Position numbers and translations under genes: made by a program. Below are positions 1 to 8,608 of a stretch of 64,000 bases of DNA, piece by piece. The stretch's first letter is position 1, and each line of letters begins with the position of its first letter. The notes beneath the pieces were generated by a model. It did no database searches. It was given only the letters and a program-made list of their open reading frames with translations, and was not told the DNA's origin. The stretch covers positions 930,001-994,000 of the forward strand of contig NZ_OW968186.1 in assembly GCF_943169635.2 (NCBI RefSeq). Direction: 5' to 3'. This DNA comes from Fenollaria sporofastidiosus. Lineage in GTDB: Bacteria > Bacillota > Clostridia > Tissierellales > Peptoniphilaceae.

Positions 1-557
1 TGGTGATCCGATTTGTAGAAGATGTACTCGTCCTTGTGAGCCATAAGTGGGCTATATAAGTCAATGTAAGTAGCGTTAATTTCATTTTTGTATCTATCAA
101 GAACAATTCTTTCGTCACTAAAGAGAGCACCCTTAGGAAGCTTATCTCTATATATCTCGCCTTTGTCAGGACTGATTGCAATGTATTTATCCTTAACATC
201 GACTTCGTTTAGATACTTTATAAACTTTTCGACTTTTTTCTCGTCGTAGATATATTTTTCGTAATAGTTTTTATCCGTACCTATATAGACACCGTTGAAC
301 TCTCTTTTGCCAAGAGCGTAGTCAAGCCTTGACCTTGCGCCAACAAGTTCGTCCTTGAAGATGAATTGATCCTTTAAGTAGCTTTCAAACTTCTTAGTGA
401 AGTCACCACTTTTTAGCGAGAAGAAGGAGAACTTCGGAAGCTCTTCTAAAACTCTATTTTCATTTTGACTAAAACTTCTGTCTTTACTAATCACGTTTGC
501 GATTAAGACCGCAGATATAAAGACGAAGAATAAAATTTTAAGTAGTTTATCTTTCAT
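1..557 (-). CDS. DHHW family protein, 3' end cut by window edge
   Basis: Extracytoplasmic AlgX/DHHW-like protein, usually partnered with an MBOAT acyltransferase to O-acylate a cell-surface polymer. The frame reads open from an ATG at 557 to base 1. It starts MKDKLLKILFFVF, an N-terminal membrane anchor or signal, followed by SQNENRVLEELPKFS, typical of the family. The frame runs off the window in KSDHH, the first part of the family DHH(W) motif. An ATG two codons upstream (563) is possible, but the AGGTG ribosome site fits 557 better. It is the last visible gene of a minus-strand operon, a few bases after the MBOAT stop. The family call is firm; the acyl acceptor is not known. Confidence 0.85.
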   Translation of the reverse strand, partial: MKDKLLKILFFVFISAVLIANVISKDRSFSQNENRVLEELPKFSFFSLKSGDFTKKFESYLKDQFIFKDELVGARSRLDYALGKREFNGVYIGTDKNYYEKYIYDEKKVEKFIKYLNEVDVKDKYIAISPDKGEIYRDKLPKGALFSDERIVLDRYKNEINATYIDLYSPLMAHKDEYIFYKSDH

Positions 558-566
558 ACTCATCAC

Positions 567-1946
567 CTAAAATCTAAAGTATAAGAATGGGTTGTAGGAC
601 TCGCTAATTAGCGACATAGTTACAATGATTAGCAAGGCGAATAAAAATGCGATTTCTAAGTAAGTAGTCTTTCTCTCTTTGTCTATAAGCTTCTTACAAG
701 CGCCGAAAGATAGAGCGGTACCTACTATTATATAGAAGCCATACTCTTTTAAGTAGAAAAGAGTCTCAGATGAAGCAAAGTTTTTGAAGTTAATCATCGC
801 TTTTAAGAATGGTCCTATATCAGATACTTTAAATTCGAATATAACCCAGCCTATAATTATGAATATTAGAGCATATATATGCCTTATGAAGCCTGGAGCC
901 TTATCAAGAGCCTTAGCAATAAGAAATTTTTCTATTACAAGGAGAGTGAAGTAGTATAGTCCCCATAGTATGAAGTTAAAGTCCGCTCCATGCCAAAAAC
1001 CTGTTAAGAACCAAGTGATGAAGAGGTTAAAAATTTGTCTAGCAAGCTTCACTCTATTGCCACCAAGAGGTATATAGACGTAGTTTCTAAACCATAAGGA
1101 CAGACTCATGTGCCAACGTCTCCAAAACTCAGTTATCGACTTTGAGATGTAAGGGAAGTTAAAGTTTTCTAAGAAGTCAAAGCCAAGCATGCGTCCTAAG
1201 CCTATCGCCATGTCGGAGTAGCCACTGAAGTCAAAGTAGATCTGAAGAGTAAAAGCGATGATGCCAAGCCACGCCATTGATGCAGGCAGTGTTATTATTT
1301 CTTTCGCAAGTATTAATTTATATAGCTCGCCAAGCTTGTTTGCAATCAAGACCTTCTTCGCAAGGCCATAAACAAATCTTTTGATACCATAGGCGACGGA
1401 CTTGTCAGAGAAGTCTCTCTTCTTCAATTGATTAAAGATATCGATGTACCTAACTATAGGTCCAGCAACTAGCTGAGGGAACATCGCAACATATGCACTG
1501 TAGTCGAAGAAGCTCTTCGATGCTTCAACCTCGCCTCTATATACATCTATGGTATAGCTTAATGTTTGGAAAGTGTAGAAGGATATACCAAGAGGAAGAC
1601 TCAATGTGCTTGCGCTGATGTTTAGATTAAATAGATAGTTTAAGTTATCAATCACAAAGTTGTAGTACTTAAAGAAAAAAAGCAGACCAATATTGACGAT
1701 AACACTCAATATAAGGACTGCTTTACGTTTCCATTCAACTTTAAATTTATCTAATAGTCTTCCGTTGCAATAATCAAATACACTGGAAAAAAGCATTATC
1801 CCTACATATATCGGCTCGCCCCACGCATAAAATATGAGCGAGAGTATAAAGAGCGTGAAGTTCTTTATCTTGTCTGGCGATATATAGTATAGAAATAATG
1901 CAATTGGTAAGAATACGTATAAGAATAAAAGTGATGAGAATACCAT
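567..1946 (-). CDS. MBOAT family O-acyltransferase (AlgI/DltB-like)
   Basis: Polytopic membrane O-acyltransferase that moves an acyl (probably acetyl) group across the membrane onto an extracellular glycan or wall polymer. The 459-residue protein has many hydrophobic segments, the conserved RRWHMSLSLWFRNYVYIPLGG-like region, and the GFWHGADFN segment whose His (about residue 319) is the presumed catalytic His of the family. Length is typical of AlgI-like members. Its start codon overlaps the stop of the upstream lipoprotein gene by one base (TAATG), so translation is probably coupled. Together with the DHHW, DUF4358 and SGNH genes it forms an acylation cassette. Substrate is inferred only from family and context. 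Confidence 0.93.
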   Translation of the reverse strand: MVFSSLLFLYVFLPIALFLYYISPDKIKNFTLFILSLIFYAWGEPIYVGIMLFSSVFDYCNGRLLDKFKVEWKRKAVLILSVIVNIGLLFFFKYYNFVIDNLNYLFNLNISASTLSLPLGISFYTFQTLSYTIDVYRGEVEASKSFFDYSAYVAMFPQLVAGPIVRYIDIFNQLKKRDFSDKSVAYGIKRFVYGLAKKVLIANKLGELYKLILAKEIITLPASMAWLGIIAFTLQIYFDFSGYSDMAIGLGRMLGFDFLENFNFPYISKSITEFWRRWHMSLSLWFRNYVYIPLGGNRVKLARQIFNLFITWFLTGFWHGADFNFILWGLYYFTLLVIEKFLIAKALDKAPGFIRHIYALIFIIIGWVIFEFKVSDIGPFLKAMINFKNFASSETLFYLKEYGFYIIVGTALSFGACKKLIDKERKTTYLEIAFLFALLIIVTMSLISESYNPFLYFRF

Positions 1947-2401
1947 TATTTAAAAAGCGAAGCTAAAGCCTTTTTAACTTCGTCCGACTTATCAGAAATT
2001 ACGAGTACGATAGTCTTGCCATGTTCTTCATATACACTGTCTTCAACAAGCTTTGCTTGATCAGGAGCGTAGTCTTTGTATATTTTTATAAGATTTTCTT
2101 TGTATGCGTCGATTTTATCTTTAAATTCACTTGCATCCTTTGCATCTTTAAGTCTTAGTAGCAAAACGGCATTAGTATTAAGGTTAGTTTGAGGACCATA
2201 CATCTCATAAGCTTCAACCTTATCAGTATCAAAGTCAAAAGTATCCTTTAAATAAGAACCTTCTTCTTCCTTTGAAAAGTTTGAGAAGTCAATAGTCTCC
2301 TTAAGCTTGTCCTTAATGCTGTCAAGGCTTACATCTTTACTTGAGCATCCCACCATAAAAACTAAAATTGCAACACTTACAAATAGCAATAACTTTTTCA
2401 T
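1946..2401 (-). CDS. DUF4358 family lipoprotein
   Basis: Predicted surface lipoprotein of about 151 residues. It starts MKKLLLFVSVAILVF and has a lipobox ending in VGC-SS, so it should be lipidated and anchored outside the membrane. The start at 2401 is chosen over a longer upstream Met because a good ribosome site (AGGTAGGTTG) lies just before it and the extension would spoil the signal peptide. The rest (MYGPQTNLNTNAVLLLRLKDAKDA...) resembles DUF4358 proteins, which commonly travel with MBOAT and DHHW genes. The molecular function is unknown; an accessory role in surface O-acylation is inferred from the neighbours. Confidence 0.8.
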   Translation of the reverse strand: MKKLLLFVSVAILVFMVGCSSKDVSLDSIKDKLKETIDFSNFSKEEEGSYLKDTFDFDTDKVEAYEMYGPQTNLNTNAVLLLRLKDAKDASEFKDKIDAYKENLIKIYKDYAPDQAKLVEDSVYEEHGKTIVLVISDKSDEVKKALASLFK

Positions 2402-2414
2402 AATCAACCTACCT

Positions 2415-3323
2415 TTAATTGTGTATATTTTTAACTTCATTTAACCATACCTTGTGGAAGCTGCTCTTTAGATGCATGCCGTCTGGTTCAAAGTAGTCTT
2501 GGTTCTCATCCAATAGGTAAGAGAAGTCCAAGTAAGTCAGACCTCGCTCACTAGCGATAGACTTAACAACCTTGTTAAATGAGTTTATCTTCATATTATT
2601 AACCCTTGCGTCTTCCTTGGTATCCAAAGCCTTGCTTACAGGGAATATACCTTGTAAGTATATATTAGAGTTTGGAAATTTTTCTTGTAGAGCACTAAGC
2701 ATAGCCTCATACCTTTGTTTAAACTTTTCTTCACTCTTAACAAAGACAGAGTCATTTAATCCCATCATCAAGTAAATGTTCTTAGGAACTATATTGAAGT
2801 TTTCATTGGGAAGAAGCTTTCTAAGAGTATCCGTATTTAGACCAATCTTAGAAAAAACATTGTCATCAAACAAGAACTTGTAGTACTTAAGCTCCTCAGT
2901 GATTGAGTCACCAATGAAGAGGTCGTCCTTAAAGTAATCCTTGTAAACGGATATAGGAACAGTGTTTACAGATGACTTAGATACCTTAATCTTTTTAAAG
3001 TCATCAGCTTTAATTTCTCCACCTTCCTTAGGAAGTTTTGCGAGCTCTTCCTCTTGAATCTTCTTTCTGTATGCAAGAAGCTCCTTTTCTCTTATATCAA
3101 AATTATAGTTATAGATCTCTTTGTCAATCAAATCATTAACAATGTTCGTTTGCTTAATTCCATCAAAAATTTCATCTACATTAATATTTTCTTTGTCTTT
3201 ATTTAAATTATATCTATTATGTAAAAAATAAATTATGCCTATTAAGATAAGAATAAAAATTGCTCCTGAGATAAATTTTCTTCTCTTTCTAGTTTTTTTT
3301 CTATATACAAAATTGTCTTTCAT
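2415..3323 (-). CDS. Membrane-anchored SGNH/GDSL hydrolase
   Basis: 302-residue protein with one N-terminal membrane segment (about 18-35) after a basic stretch, then an external SGNH hydrolase domain. The block I motif FIGDSITE gives Ser140, GLND (about 188-191) is block III, and DGMHL near the C-terminus supplies the Asp/His pair (about 281 and 284). Such proteins esterify or de-esterify surface glycans. It is the first gene of the minus-strand operon and precedes the DUF4358 lipoprotein by 13 nt. Together with the MBOAT and DHHW proteins it makes a complete extracytoplasmic acyl-transfer set. Whether it acts as transferase or esterase cannot be read from sequence. Confidence 0.88.
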   Translation of the reverse strand: MKDNFVYRKKTRKRRKFISGAIFILILIGIIYFLHNRYNLNKDKENINVDEIFDGIKQTNIVNDLIDKEIYNYNFDIREKELLAYRKKIQEEELAKLPKEGGEIKADDFKKIKVSKSSVNTVPISVYKDYFKDDLFIGDSITEELKYYKFLFDDNVFSKIGLNTDTLRKLLPNENFNIVPKNIYLMMGLNDSVFVKSEEKFKQRYEAMLSALQEKFPNSNIYLQGIFPVSKALDTKEDARVNNMKINSFNKVVKSIASERGLTYLDFSYLLDENQDYFEPDGMHLKSSFHKVWLNEVKNIHN

Positions 3324-3431
3324 ATTACACTCCCATTTATTTCGAAATCATTTTTATGAAACAAAATTATATAATTTCATTTTTTTGAAACAATTTTAAT
3401 CATAAAAAAATGATATTAGTGCGAAATATCT

Positions 3432-3506
3432 CTTTTCATATTATATAATGTAAATGTAGAAAATTCAATACTCTTTGCCTAAATTGTCAGAAAATAATAT
3501 GAAAAG
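3432..3506. repeat. Widely spaced 13-bp perfect inverted repeat
   Basis: CTTTTCATATTAT at 3432-3444 is matched by ATAATATGAAAAG at 3494-3506, 49 nt apart, in the divergent intergenic region between the SGNH operon and the glucosaminidase gene. No T-run follows, so it is not a terminator. A second shorter palindrome (AAATTATATAATTT, 3364-3377) lies nearer the SGNH gene and contains a possible minus-strand -10. Possible paired operator or long hairpin; function unknown. Confidence 0.5.
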
Positions 3507-3557
3507 TTCGTAACAAATTGTAACATTTGCGTCATAATTTAATTAAAAAACTTTAAC

Positions 3558-3586
3558 TAGACATTCATAATAAATTTTGTTACAAT
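3558..3586 (+). promoter_or_regulatory. Sigma-A-type promoter of the glucosaminidase gene
   Basis: TAGACA (3558-3563), 17-nt spacer, TACAAT (3581-3586). Predicted transcription start is near 3593, about 20 nt before the ATG at 3613. Confidence 0.65.
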
Positions 3587-3612
3587 AGGACTTGTTAATT
3601 AGGAGGGACAAA

Positions 3613-4248
3613 ATGAATAGGAAAAAAATTATAATTACATTTTTACTATTGTTTGTTTTTCTTTGTGGATATTTTTTAAATAGTACTGGCACTATGGCGC
3701 AAAGGGAAGATGACAAAAACCAAGACAATAATCAAGAAGATATAGATATTGTTGTTAACTACAGTGAAGATGACATGATCAACAGAAATGATGACGTAAT
3801 CGATGACTTAAACGAGCTAGTTTTAGTTATGGAAGAAGAGAAGAATCTTACATATAATGTATATGAAAAAACAAACTTAAGTGTAGAAGAGTTTAATAAA
3901 GTTCTAGAAAAGACAGGCTTAGCTGGTCAAGGCGAAAGCTTCAAAGCACTAGAAGACACATATGGAGTCAACGGCATATTTGCCATCGCTGTTTCAATCG
4001 CAGAGGCAGGTTGGGACGGTAGACAAGCAAACACAAACAACTTCTACGGTATGAAAGGTTCAAACGGCTACTTAAAATTCTCCTCAGCAAAAGAAAACAT
4101 ACTTTACTTTGGAGAGATGATCACAAAGAGCACATACAAAGGAAAAACATTACAAACAATAGCAAAAATATATTGCCCACCACGTCATAAGAAGTGGCAC
4201 TCAGATGTACTTTGGTTGATGGGTAAGTTAATCGAAAAACTTAATTAA
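3613..4248 (+). CDS. Secreted glucosaminidase-domain protein (GH73-like)
   Basis: Probable peptidoglycan N-acetylglucosaminidase. The 211-residue protein begins with a basic/hydrophobic signal anchor (MNRKKIIITFLLLFVFLCG), followed by an acidic linker (about 30-75) and a C-terminal mannosyl-glycoprotein endo-N-acetylglucosaminidase/LytG-like domain. That domain contains AIAVSIAEAGWDG, with the likely catalytic Glu, then NNFYGMKG and a closing KKWHSDVLW segment. The start at 3613 follows AGGAGGG with ideal spacing; an upstream TTG (3592) would overlap the predicted transcription start. It is monocistronic, with its own promoter and a strong terminator. Wall turnover is the family role; timing and partner are unknown. 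Confidence 0.85.
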   Translation: MNRKKIIITFLLLFVFLCGYFLNSTGTMAQREDDKNQDNNQEDIDIVVNYSEDDMINRNDDVIDDLNELVLVMEEEKNLTYNVYEKTNLSVEEFNKVLEKTGLAGQGESFKALEDTYGVNGIFAIAVSIAEAGWDGRQANTNNFYGMKGSNGYLKFSSAKENILYFGEMITKSTYKGKTLQTIAKIYCPPRHKKWHSDVLWLMGKLIEKLN

Positions 4249-4264
4249 TAGTAAAATGTAATTG

Positions 4265-4296
4265 ATAAGCTTGCAGATATGCAAGCTTATTTTTTA
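4265..4296 (+). terminator. Rho-independent terminator after the glucosaminidase gene
   Basis: Perfect 10-bp stem ATAAGCTTGC (4265-4274) / GCAAGCTTAT (4281-4290) with a 6-nt loop, followed by TTTTTA. Confidence 0.9.
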
Positions 4297-4310
4297 TGTT
4301 CACAGTAAAA
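4290..4310 (+). repeat. Left copy of a 21-nt direct repeat
   Basis: A run of six T, then ATGTTCACAGTAAAA, starting in the T tract of the glucosaminidase terminator. It is 20/21 identical to 8603-8623, which sits in the same position after the terminator at 8583. The two copies bracket the pair of large secreted-protein genes. Confidence 0.65.
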
Positions 4311-4483
4311 ACATATCATGTATGATAAAAAATATATAGAAAGATCAAATTCATAGTAAAAACAAAAATTTAAACAAAAAACAATGCTTTTTCTTGCATT
4401 TTAAAAAATTCTTCAATTACACCCCAAAAACATTAGACAAAATATAGCACTTCATAAAACTATACACAAAAACAAAATAAACT

Positions 4484-4509
4484 ATGTTCATATTTAAAAA
4501 TATGAACAT
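4484..4509. repeat. 26-bp near-perfect palindrome upstream of the stalk-domain gene
   Basis: ATGTTCATATTT (4484-4495), loop AA, AAATATGAACAT (4498-4509). There is no T-run, so it is not a terminator. It lies about 40 bp upstream of the likely promoter of the gene at 4625, a position suitable for a regulator-binding site. The remaining intergenic sequence (4311-4624) is A-rich and holds no other ORF or structure I can support. Confidence 0.55.
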
Positions 4510-4549
4510 GTTTGGAAATGATAGAACAAAATATAATTTTAAATAAAAC

Positions 4550-4578
4550 TAGAAATATTTATAAGCATATTGTATAAT
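4550..4578 (+). promoter_or_regulatory. Probable promoter of the secreted-protein pair
   Basis: TAGAAA (4550-4555), 17-nt spacer, perfect TATAAT (4573-4578). Start codon at 4625 follows AAAGGAGAG. Confidence 0.55.
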
Positions 4579-4624
4579 TAAGATAAAGTAAAACAAAAAT
4601 TATCTAAATAAAGGAGAGTTTATA

Positions 4625-6070
4625 ATGAAAGTCAAAAAAGCAATATTAAGTACAATTATCGCAACACAAATTTTAAGCACAGCAGCACTTGCAGCACCAG
4701 ATGAAGCAATCAAAGAATTTAACAAGGTAGCACCAATTAAGCAAGAAGTAAAACACTTCCAAGGCGAAGTAAAACTATTCATCATTAAAGACGGAGAAAA
4801 AGTCAGAGTCGATCAAAAGATGACAGATGGTTTAAGAGTAGTTAATGGAAGAACATGCGTAGGAGTAAGAGACCTTGTAAACGCAATCGAAGGAGCAAAA
4901 GTTGAGTGGGACGGCACTAACCACATAGTCGACATAACATATGCTGGCAAGACAATATCATACCCAGTAGGCAAGCCGCTTATGTGGGCAGATGGCAAAG
5001 CAGTAACCATAGACGTGCCAGCACAAATAGACCCAGCAATATCAAAAACATTCTTACCTATAAGAAACATAGCAGAGACATTAGGCTTCAAAGTTGATTG
5101 GGACAATAAAGCAAAGGAAGTAGTCCTAACACCAGGCGCAGGCAAAGGGGTAACAACAGCAACAGCTCAACCAACAAGACCAACAACACAAACACCTACA
5201 CAAAACAAAAACCTAGCATGGGTAACAGCAAGTGGACAAAGAATACCAAAACCAGAGGAGCTACCTATGCACACTATAGGTCAAGATGGTGTAACAGTAG
5301 ATTTTAATAGTGGATACACAGTTAATTTAAAACCAGAAGATTTAACTCAAAATCCAAATGGTTCTACTACTTTCTTTAAAGGCACTGTGCTTGAATATAC
5401 TACAGGCATTCCATTTAAAAAGGTAGATACTATCGCTAAAAGACCATCCACATTTAATATATTTAAACCAAACAAAAATGATCCAAGAGTAGGTACTGCA
5501 ATAATAACAAAAGGACATTCTTTCTACGATTCATCATACAGCGAAGTTGTTAATGATATAAAGAGTGGAAATCCAGAATCTAGTCTTCTTTTAAACATAA
5601 CTAAGTTTATAAAATATTTTACTGGTGATAATGTAAGAGAAATACCTAAGGAAGAATTTAAAAGACAATGTAAAGATTTTAACAGAGAAAAATCTGGTTA
5701 TTGGGGAACTGATTTAATTGATTTTGCTTTTAATAATAAGCCAAAAGTATATGATGCAACTGGACTTATAGATGTAACACCGATAGGGTTAATAAAGCAT
5801 CCTGGAGAAACTCCTTTTATAGTATGGTCTAGTTTTCCAAGTTTTTATATAACAACGGAAGGTGCAGTTTTAAATACTTCTTCGGATGTAAAAGAATATA
5901 TAAAAAAGAATGGTAATTTTGTAATAGATAAAGTAATATTTAAATACTACTCATATTATGTAGCAGATATACCAAATTTAAACTTTATGGAATATATAAA
6001 TAATAACAAGCATTATGATGCTAATTGTTTTATATTAGGAGATTTTAGAAATACAAAACTAGCAAAATAA
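4625..6070 (+). CDS. Secreted protein with copper-amine-oxidase N-terminal-like (stalk) domain
   Basis: 481-residue exported protein. A signal peptide (about 1-24, ending LSTAALAA) is followed by a domain at about 58-170 that resembles the copper amine oxidase N-terminal/stalk domain of Gram-positive surface proteins (VVNGRTCVGVRDL, FLPIRNIAETLGFKVDWD). Then come a Thr/Pro/Gln-rich linker (about 172-193) and a 280-residue C-terminal region I do not recognise. The amine-oxidase catalytic domain is absent, so this is not an enzyme of that class. The stalk domain is thought to serve surface attachment or assembly. It is followed after 18 nt by a second exported protein, probably co-transcribed. 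A possible palindromic operator lies upstream. Confidence 0.82.
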   Translation: MKVKKAILSTIIATQILSTAALAAPDEAIKEFNKVAPIKQEVKHFQGEVKLFIIKDGEKVRVDQKMTDGLRVVNGRTCVGVRDLVNAIEGAKVEWDGTNHIVDITYAGKTISYPVGKPLMWADGKAVTIDVPAQIDPAISKTFLPIRNIAETLGFKVDWDNKAKEVVLTPGAGKGVTTATAQPTRPTTQTPTQNKNLAWVTASGQRIPKPEELPMHTIGQDGVTVDFNSGYTVNLKPEDLTQNPNGSTTFFKGTVLEYTTGIPFKKVDTIAKRPSTFNIFKPNKNDPRVGTAIITKGHSFYDSSYSEVVNDIKSGNPESSLLLNITKFIKYFTGDNVREIPKEEFKRQCKDFNREKSGYWGTDLIDFAFNNKPKVYDATGLIDVTPIGLIKHPGETPFIVWSSFPSFYITTEGAVLNTSSDVKEYIKKNGNFVIDKVIFKYYSYYVADIPNLNFMEYINNNKHYDANCFILGDFRNTKLAK

Positions 6071-6088
6071 AAAAGGAGTGAATTTAAT

Positions 6089-8539
6089 ATGAAGAGATAT
6101 ATAATGGCATTCGTGGTTTTCACGATGCTGTTTTTTAGTACAATAAGTATAGTAAAAGCAGAAGATTGTATTGAAATTCCAGGAGACGTAGTTGAATCTC
6201 GTGTTAACTATCAATTTCAACACGAACCTCCAAAATTGCATGATAAAGCACCTGGAAAGTCAGAACTTGGAAAAGGAGTGGCTGAAGTTGTTGGATTTGA
6301 TGCTAATGGAGAACCTATTGTTGAAACAACTTTTGATGTAACAGATAAAAATCTTGATATGAGCACAACACAAACAGACTTAGATGCAGTATATGATAAA
6401 AGAAACAGTAATACTCATCATCATGATGTAGAGTATCCAAATGTTCCAAAAGAGCAATATACACAAGAATCTAAAGTAGTGAACAACAAAGTAATATCAA
6501 GAGGAATCGCAACAAAGGGTGGAGAAACTGAGAAATCACAAATAAATGATAGCGTTGCTGACGCTAAAGAATATGAAAATTTGTCCGCAGAGGAAGCTGC
6601 GGCTAAATGTACAACATTAAAACCAGGAACAAAAGCATATGATAATTTTATAAAAGAATACAATACAAGAACACCTGCTCAACTTAGAAAAGAAGGACAG
6701 AACCAAAGAAACACAAGACAAATTACTCAAGTTATGAAAATCCAAAGACCACCAACAAAGGTATGTAAAGGCGACCCAGGATGGGACCTATGTGAAAGAT
6801 TTGCTTCAATGCCAGACCCATCACCAAGAACTTGTCACAATGGTACCTTCACTCCAGCAAAAGGAGCATGTAAAGCATACACAAGAGACGATCCAATATC
6901 ATCATATACAACTAGAGACCCTAAACCAACACAGCCAATGATAAAAGATGAGGATTGGTGTTCTAGTAAAGACAAGAACCAAATTAATTTTGAAACTGCA
7001 GAAACGCTTAAAAAATATTCAGGAACAATAAAAGCAAATCAAAATAATATGCAAGATAAAGTACCATCATTGGTAACACAGTTCAATGAAGAATTATGGA
7101 CAAGTAAATATCAATCAGAAGATAGATTTTGGAATCCATTCCAAGAGGGTGTAATTTCATCAGGATTACCAATTAAAACAAGAGATAATAAATATTATAC
7201 AGTAGAATTAGACTCATGGGAGGACAGAGAATATAGACCAAACAGCTTTTTACCTGATTCAATAGAATATGTAAGGAAGAAAGAAGCAATAAATGATACT
7301 GTAGTTAAGAAATACAATGGAAGTAATATCAATATTTATAATAATGCTCCTAACCCTAAAGTAACACATAGATACTTAGATGGAAAAGTGTGGAAAGATT
7401 TATACTCAACTAATATTGAATGTGGAATGAGATATAAATTACTAGTAGACCCTAAGTATGATATAACTGAACATATTAGATATCAACACAAACAGGTAAG
7501 AGAAATATATGGTAGAGAAAAGGTAAGTACTTACGATTGTGAACCATATAGATGTACCAAGAGGAGAAAAACTGGAACTCAACATTGGAGTGAGTGGAGA
7601 CAAGAATACGTTGATGATTATGAAACATATGAAACAACTTGTTATTATACTTGTTGCTACTTAGAAGATGATAATCAAAAGCAAGAATGGAATGATGGCG
7701 AAACTCAATCATCACATAAAGCAGGTGAAATACCACCAGTATACGCACCTCGTGTAAAATGGAGATACAGAATAGGCGTAGGTAATGAGTATCACGCATC
7801 TGCTAAGAGATTAACAGACAAGGCAAAATTAACACCAGTACCAAACAGCAAAGACACTCAAAAAATGAAATCTGGTTATGGTTTCAAATACAGCGGAGAC
7901 AAGTGGAAGATAGTTACTGACTATGATGAACCACAATTCAAAAATGAGTCTGACGTAATAAGACCAAATAAAAACGTAGCACTTAAATTAACTGGAAACA
8001 TTAAATCACAAACAGAATATTTTGATCCAAATGTTAAATATAATAGTGCAAAGAACGCACCAGAGAGATCATCTTCAAAGGATTCAAGATACATTGAAGA
8101 AAGAATAAAAGCAAATAAAATTAAGAGTGATTTTAATAAAAATGCTATATCTAAATTTGTATCAAAGACTAAAGATGATTCAAGCCTATTGAGAATAAGA
8201 CCATATACAAAGGATTCAAGTGTAAGTGGAGAAAAAATCATTTATAGAGGCAAGGCTATAAACATGGAGACTCAATTCGAATCGCAAAGTGATCCAAATA
8301 AATATTACCATGCTTATTGGGTAACTAAAGGGGAACCTAATTTGATACCAGCATACAAGCAAGCACCTCTACACTATGTTCACTTGGACTATCCATCTGG
8401 AACTATGTATGACATATACTCAATTAACAGAACATATATAAGAAACGGTTTTACGATTGATGCATATAACACCGGCTCAATCAAGATAGTCGGCAACATG
8501 TGGGAGGACAGCTTCTCAAGACCAAATTTTAAGAAGTAA
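6089..8539 (+). CDS. Large Cys-rich secreted protein of unknown function
   Basis: 816 residues with a clear signal peptide (MKRYIMAFVVFTMLFF... cleaved after about VKA-24) and strong ribosome site AAAAAGGAGTG. I do not recognise a domain. Visible features are 13 Cys, counting one in the first residues of the mature chain. They are clustered in the middle third (KVCKGDPGWDLC, RTCHNG, DWCSS) and around residues 490-530 (YDCEPYRC, TTCYYTCCY). The chain is rich in charged residues and Tyr, and has no transmembrane anchor or LPXTG signal. So many Cys in an exported protein of an anaerobe suggests disulfides or metal binding. Paired with the stalk-domain gene 18 nt upstream, it may form a surface complex. 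Function unknown. Confidence 0.75.
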   Translation: MKRYIMAFVVFTMLFFSTISIVKAEDCIEIPGDVVESRVNYQFQHEPPKLHDKAPGKSELGKGVAEVVGFDANGEPIVETTFDVTDKNLDMSTTQTDLDAVYDKRNSNTHHHDVEYPNVPKEQYTQESKVVNNKVISRGIATKGGETEKSQINDSVADAKEYENLSAEEAAAKCTTLKPGTKAYDNFIKEYNTRTPAQLRKEGQNQRNTRQITQVMKIQRPPTKVCKGDPGWDLCERFASMPDPSPRTCHNGTFTPAKGACKAYTRDDPISSYTTRDPKPTQPMIKDEDWCSSKDKNQINFETAETLKKYSGTIKANQNNMQDKVPSLVTQFNEELWTSKYQSEDRFWNPFQEGVISSGLPIKTRDNKYYTVELDSWEDREYRPNSFLPDSIEYVRKKEAINDTVVKKYNGSNINIYNNAPNPKVTHRYLDGKVWKDLYSTNIECGMRYKLLVDPKYDITEHIRYQHKQVREIYGREKVSTYDCEPYRCTKRRKTGTQHWSEWRQEYVDDYETYETTCYYTCCYLEDDNQKQEWNDGETQSSHKAGEIPPVYAPRVKWRYRIGVGNEYHASAKRLTDKAKLTPVPNSKDTQKMKSGYGFKYSGDKWKIVTDYDEPQFKNESDVIRPNKNVALKLTGNIKSQTEYFDPNVKYNSAKNAPERSSSKDSRYIEERIKANKIKSDFNKNAISKFVSKTKDDSSLLRIRPYTKDSSVSGEKIIYRGKAINMETQFESQSDPNKYYHAYWVTKGEPNLIPAYKQAPLHYVHLDYPSGTMYDIYSINRTYIRNGFTIDAYNTGSIKIVGNMWEDSFSRPNFKK

Positions 8540-8582
8540 AACACAAATATTAGAGAGGATAAGTAAATAAGAATTTTCATTT

Positions 8583-8608
8583 AGAACACTTTAGGATGTT
8601 CTTTTTTT
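8583..8608 (+). terminator. Terminator after the secreted-protein pair
   Basis: Short stem AGAACA (8583-8588) / TGTTCT (8597-8602), 8-nt loop, then a run of T. Weaker stem than most terminators in the window. Confidence 0.65.

Noticed and set aside
7476..8580. Long minus-strand frames opposite the Cys-rich secreted gene
   Set aside because: They lack ribosome sites and protein-like composition; they are shadows of the plus-strand gene.
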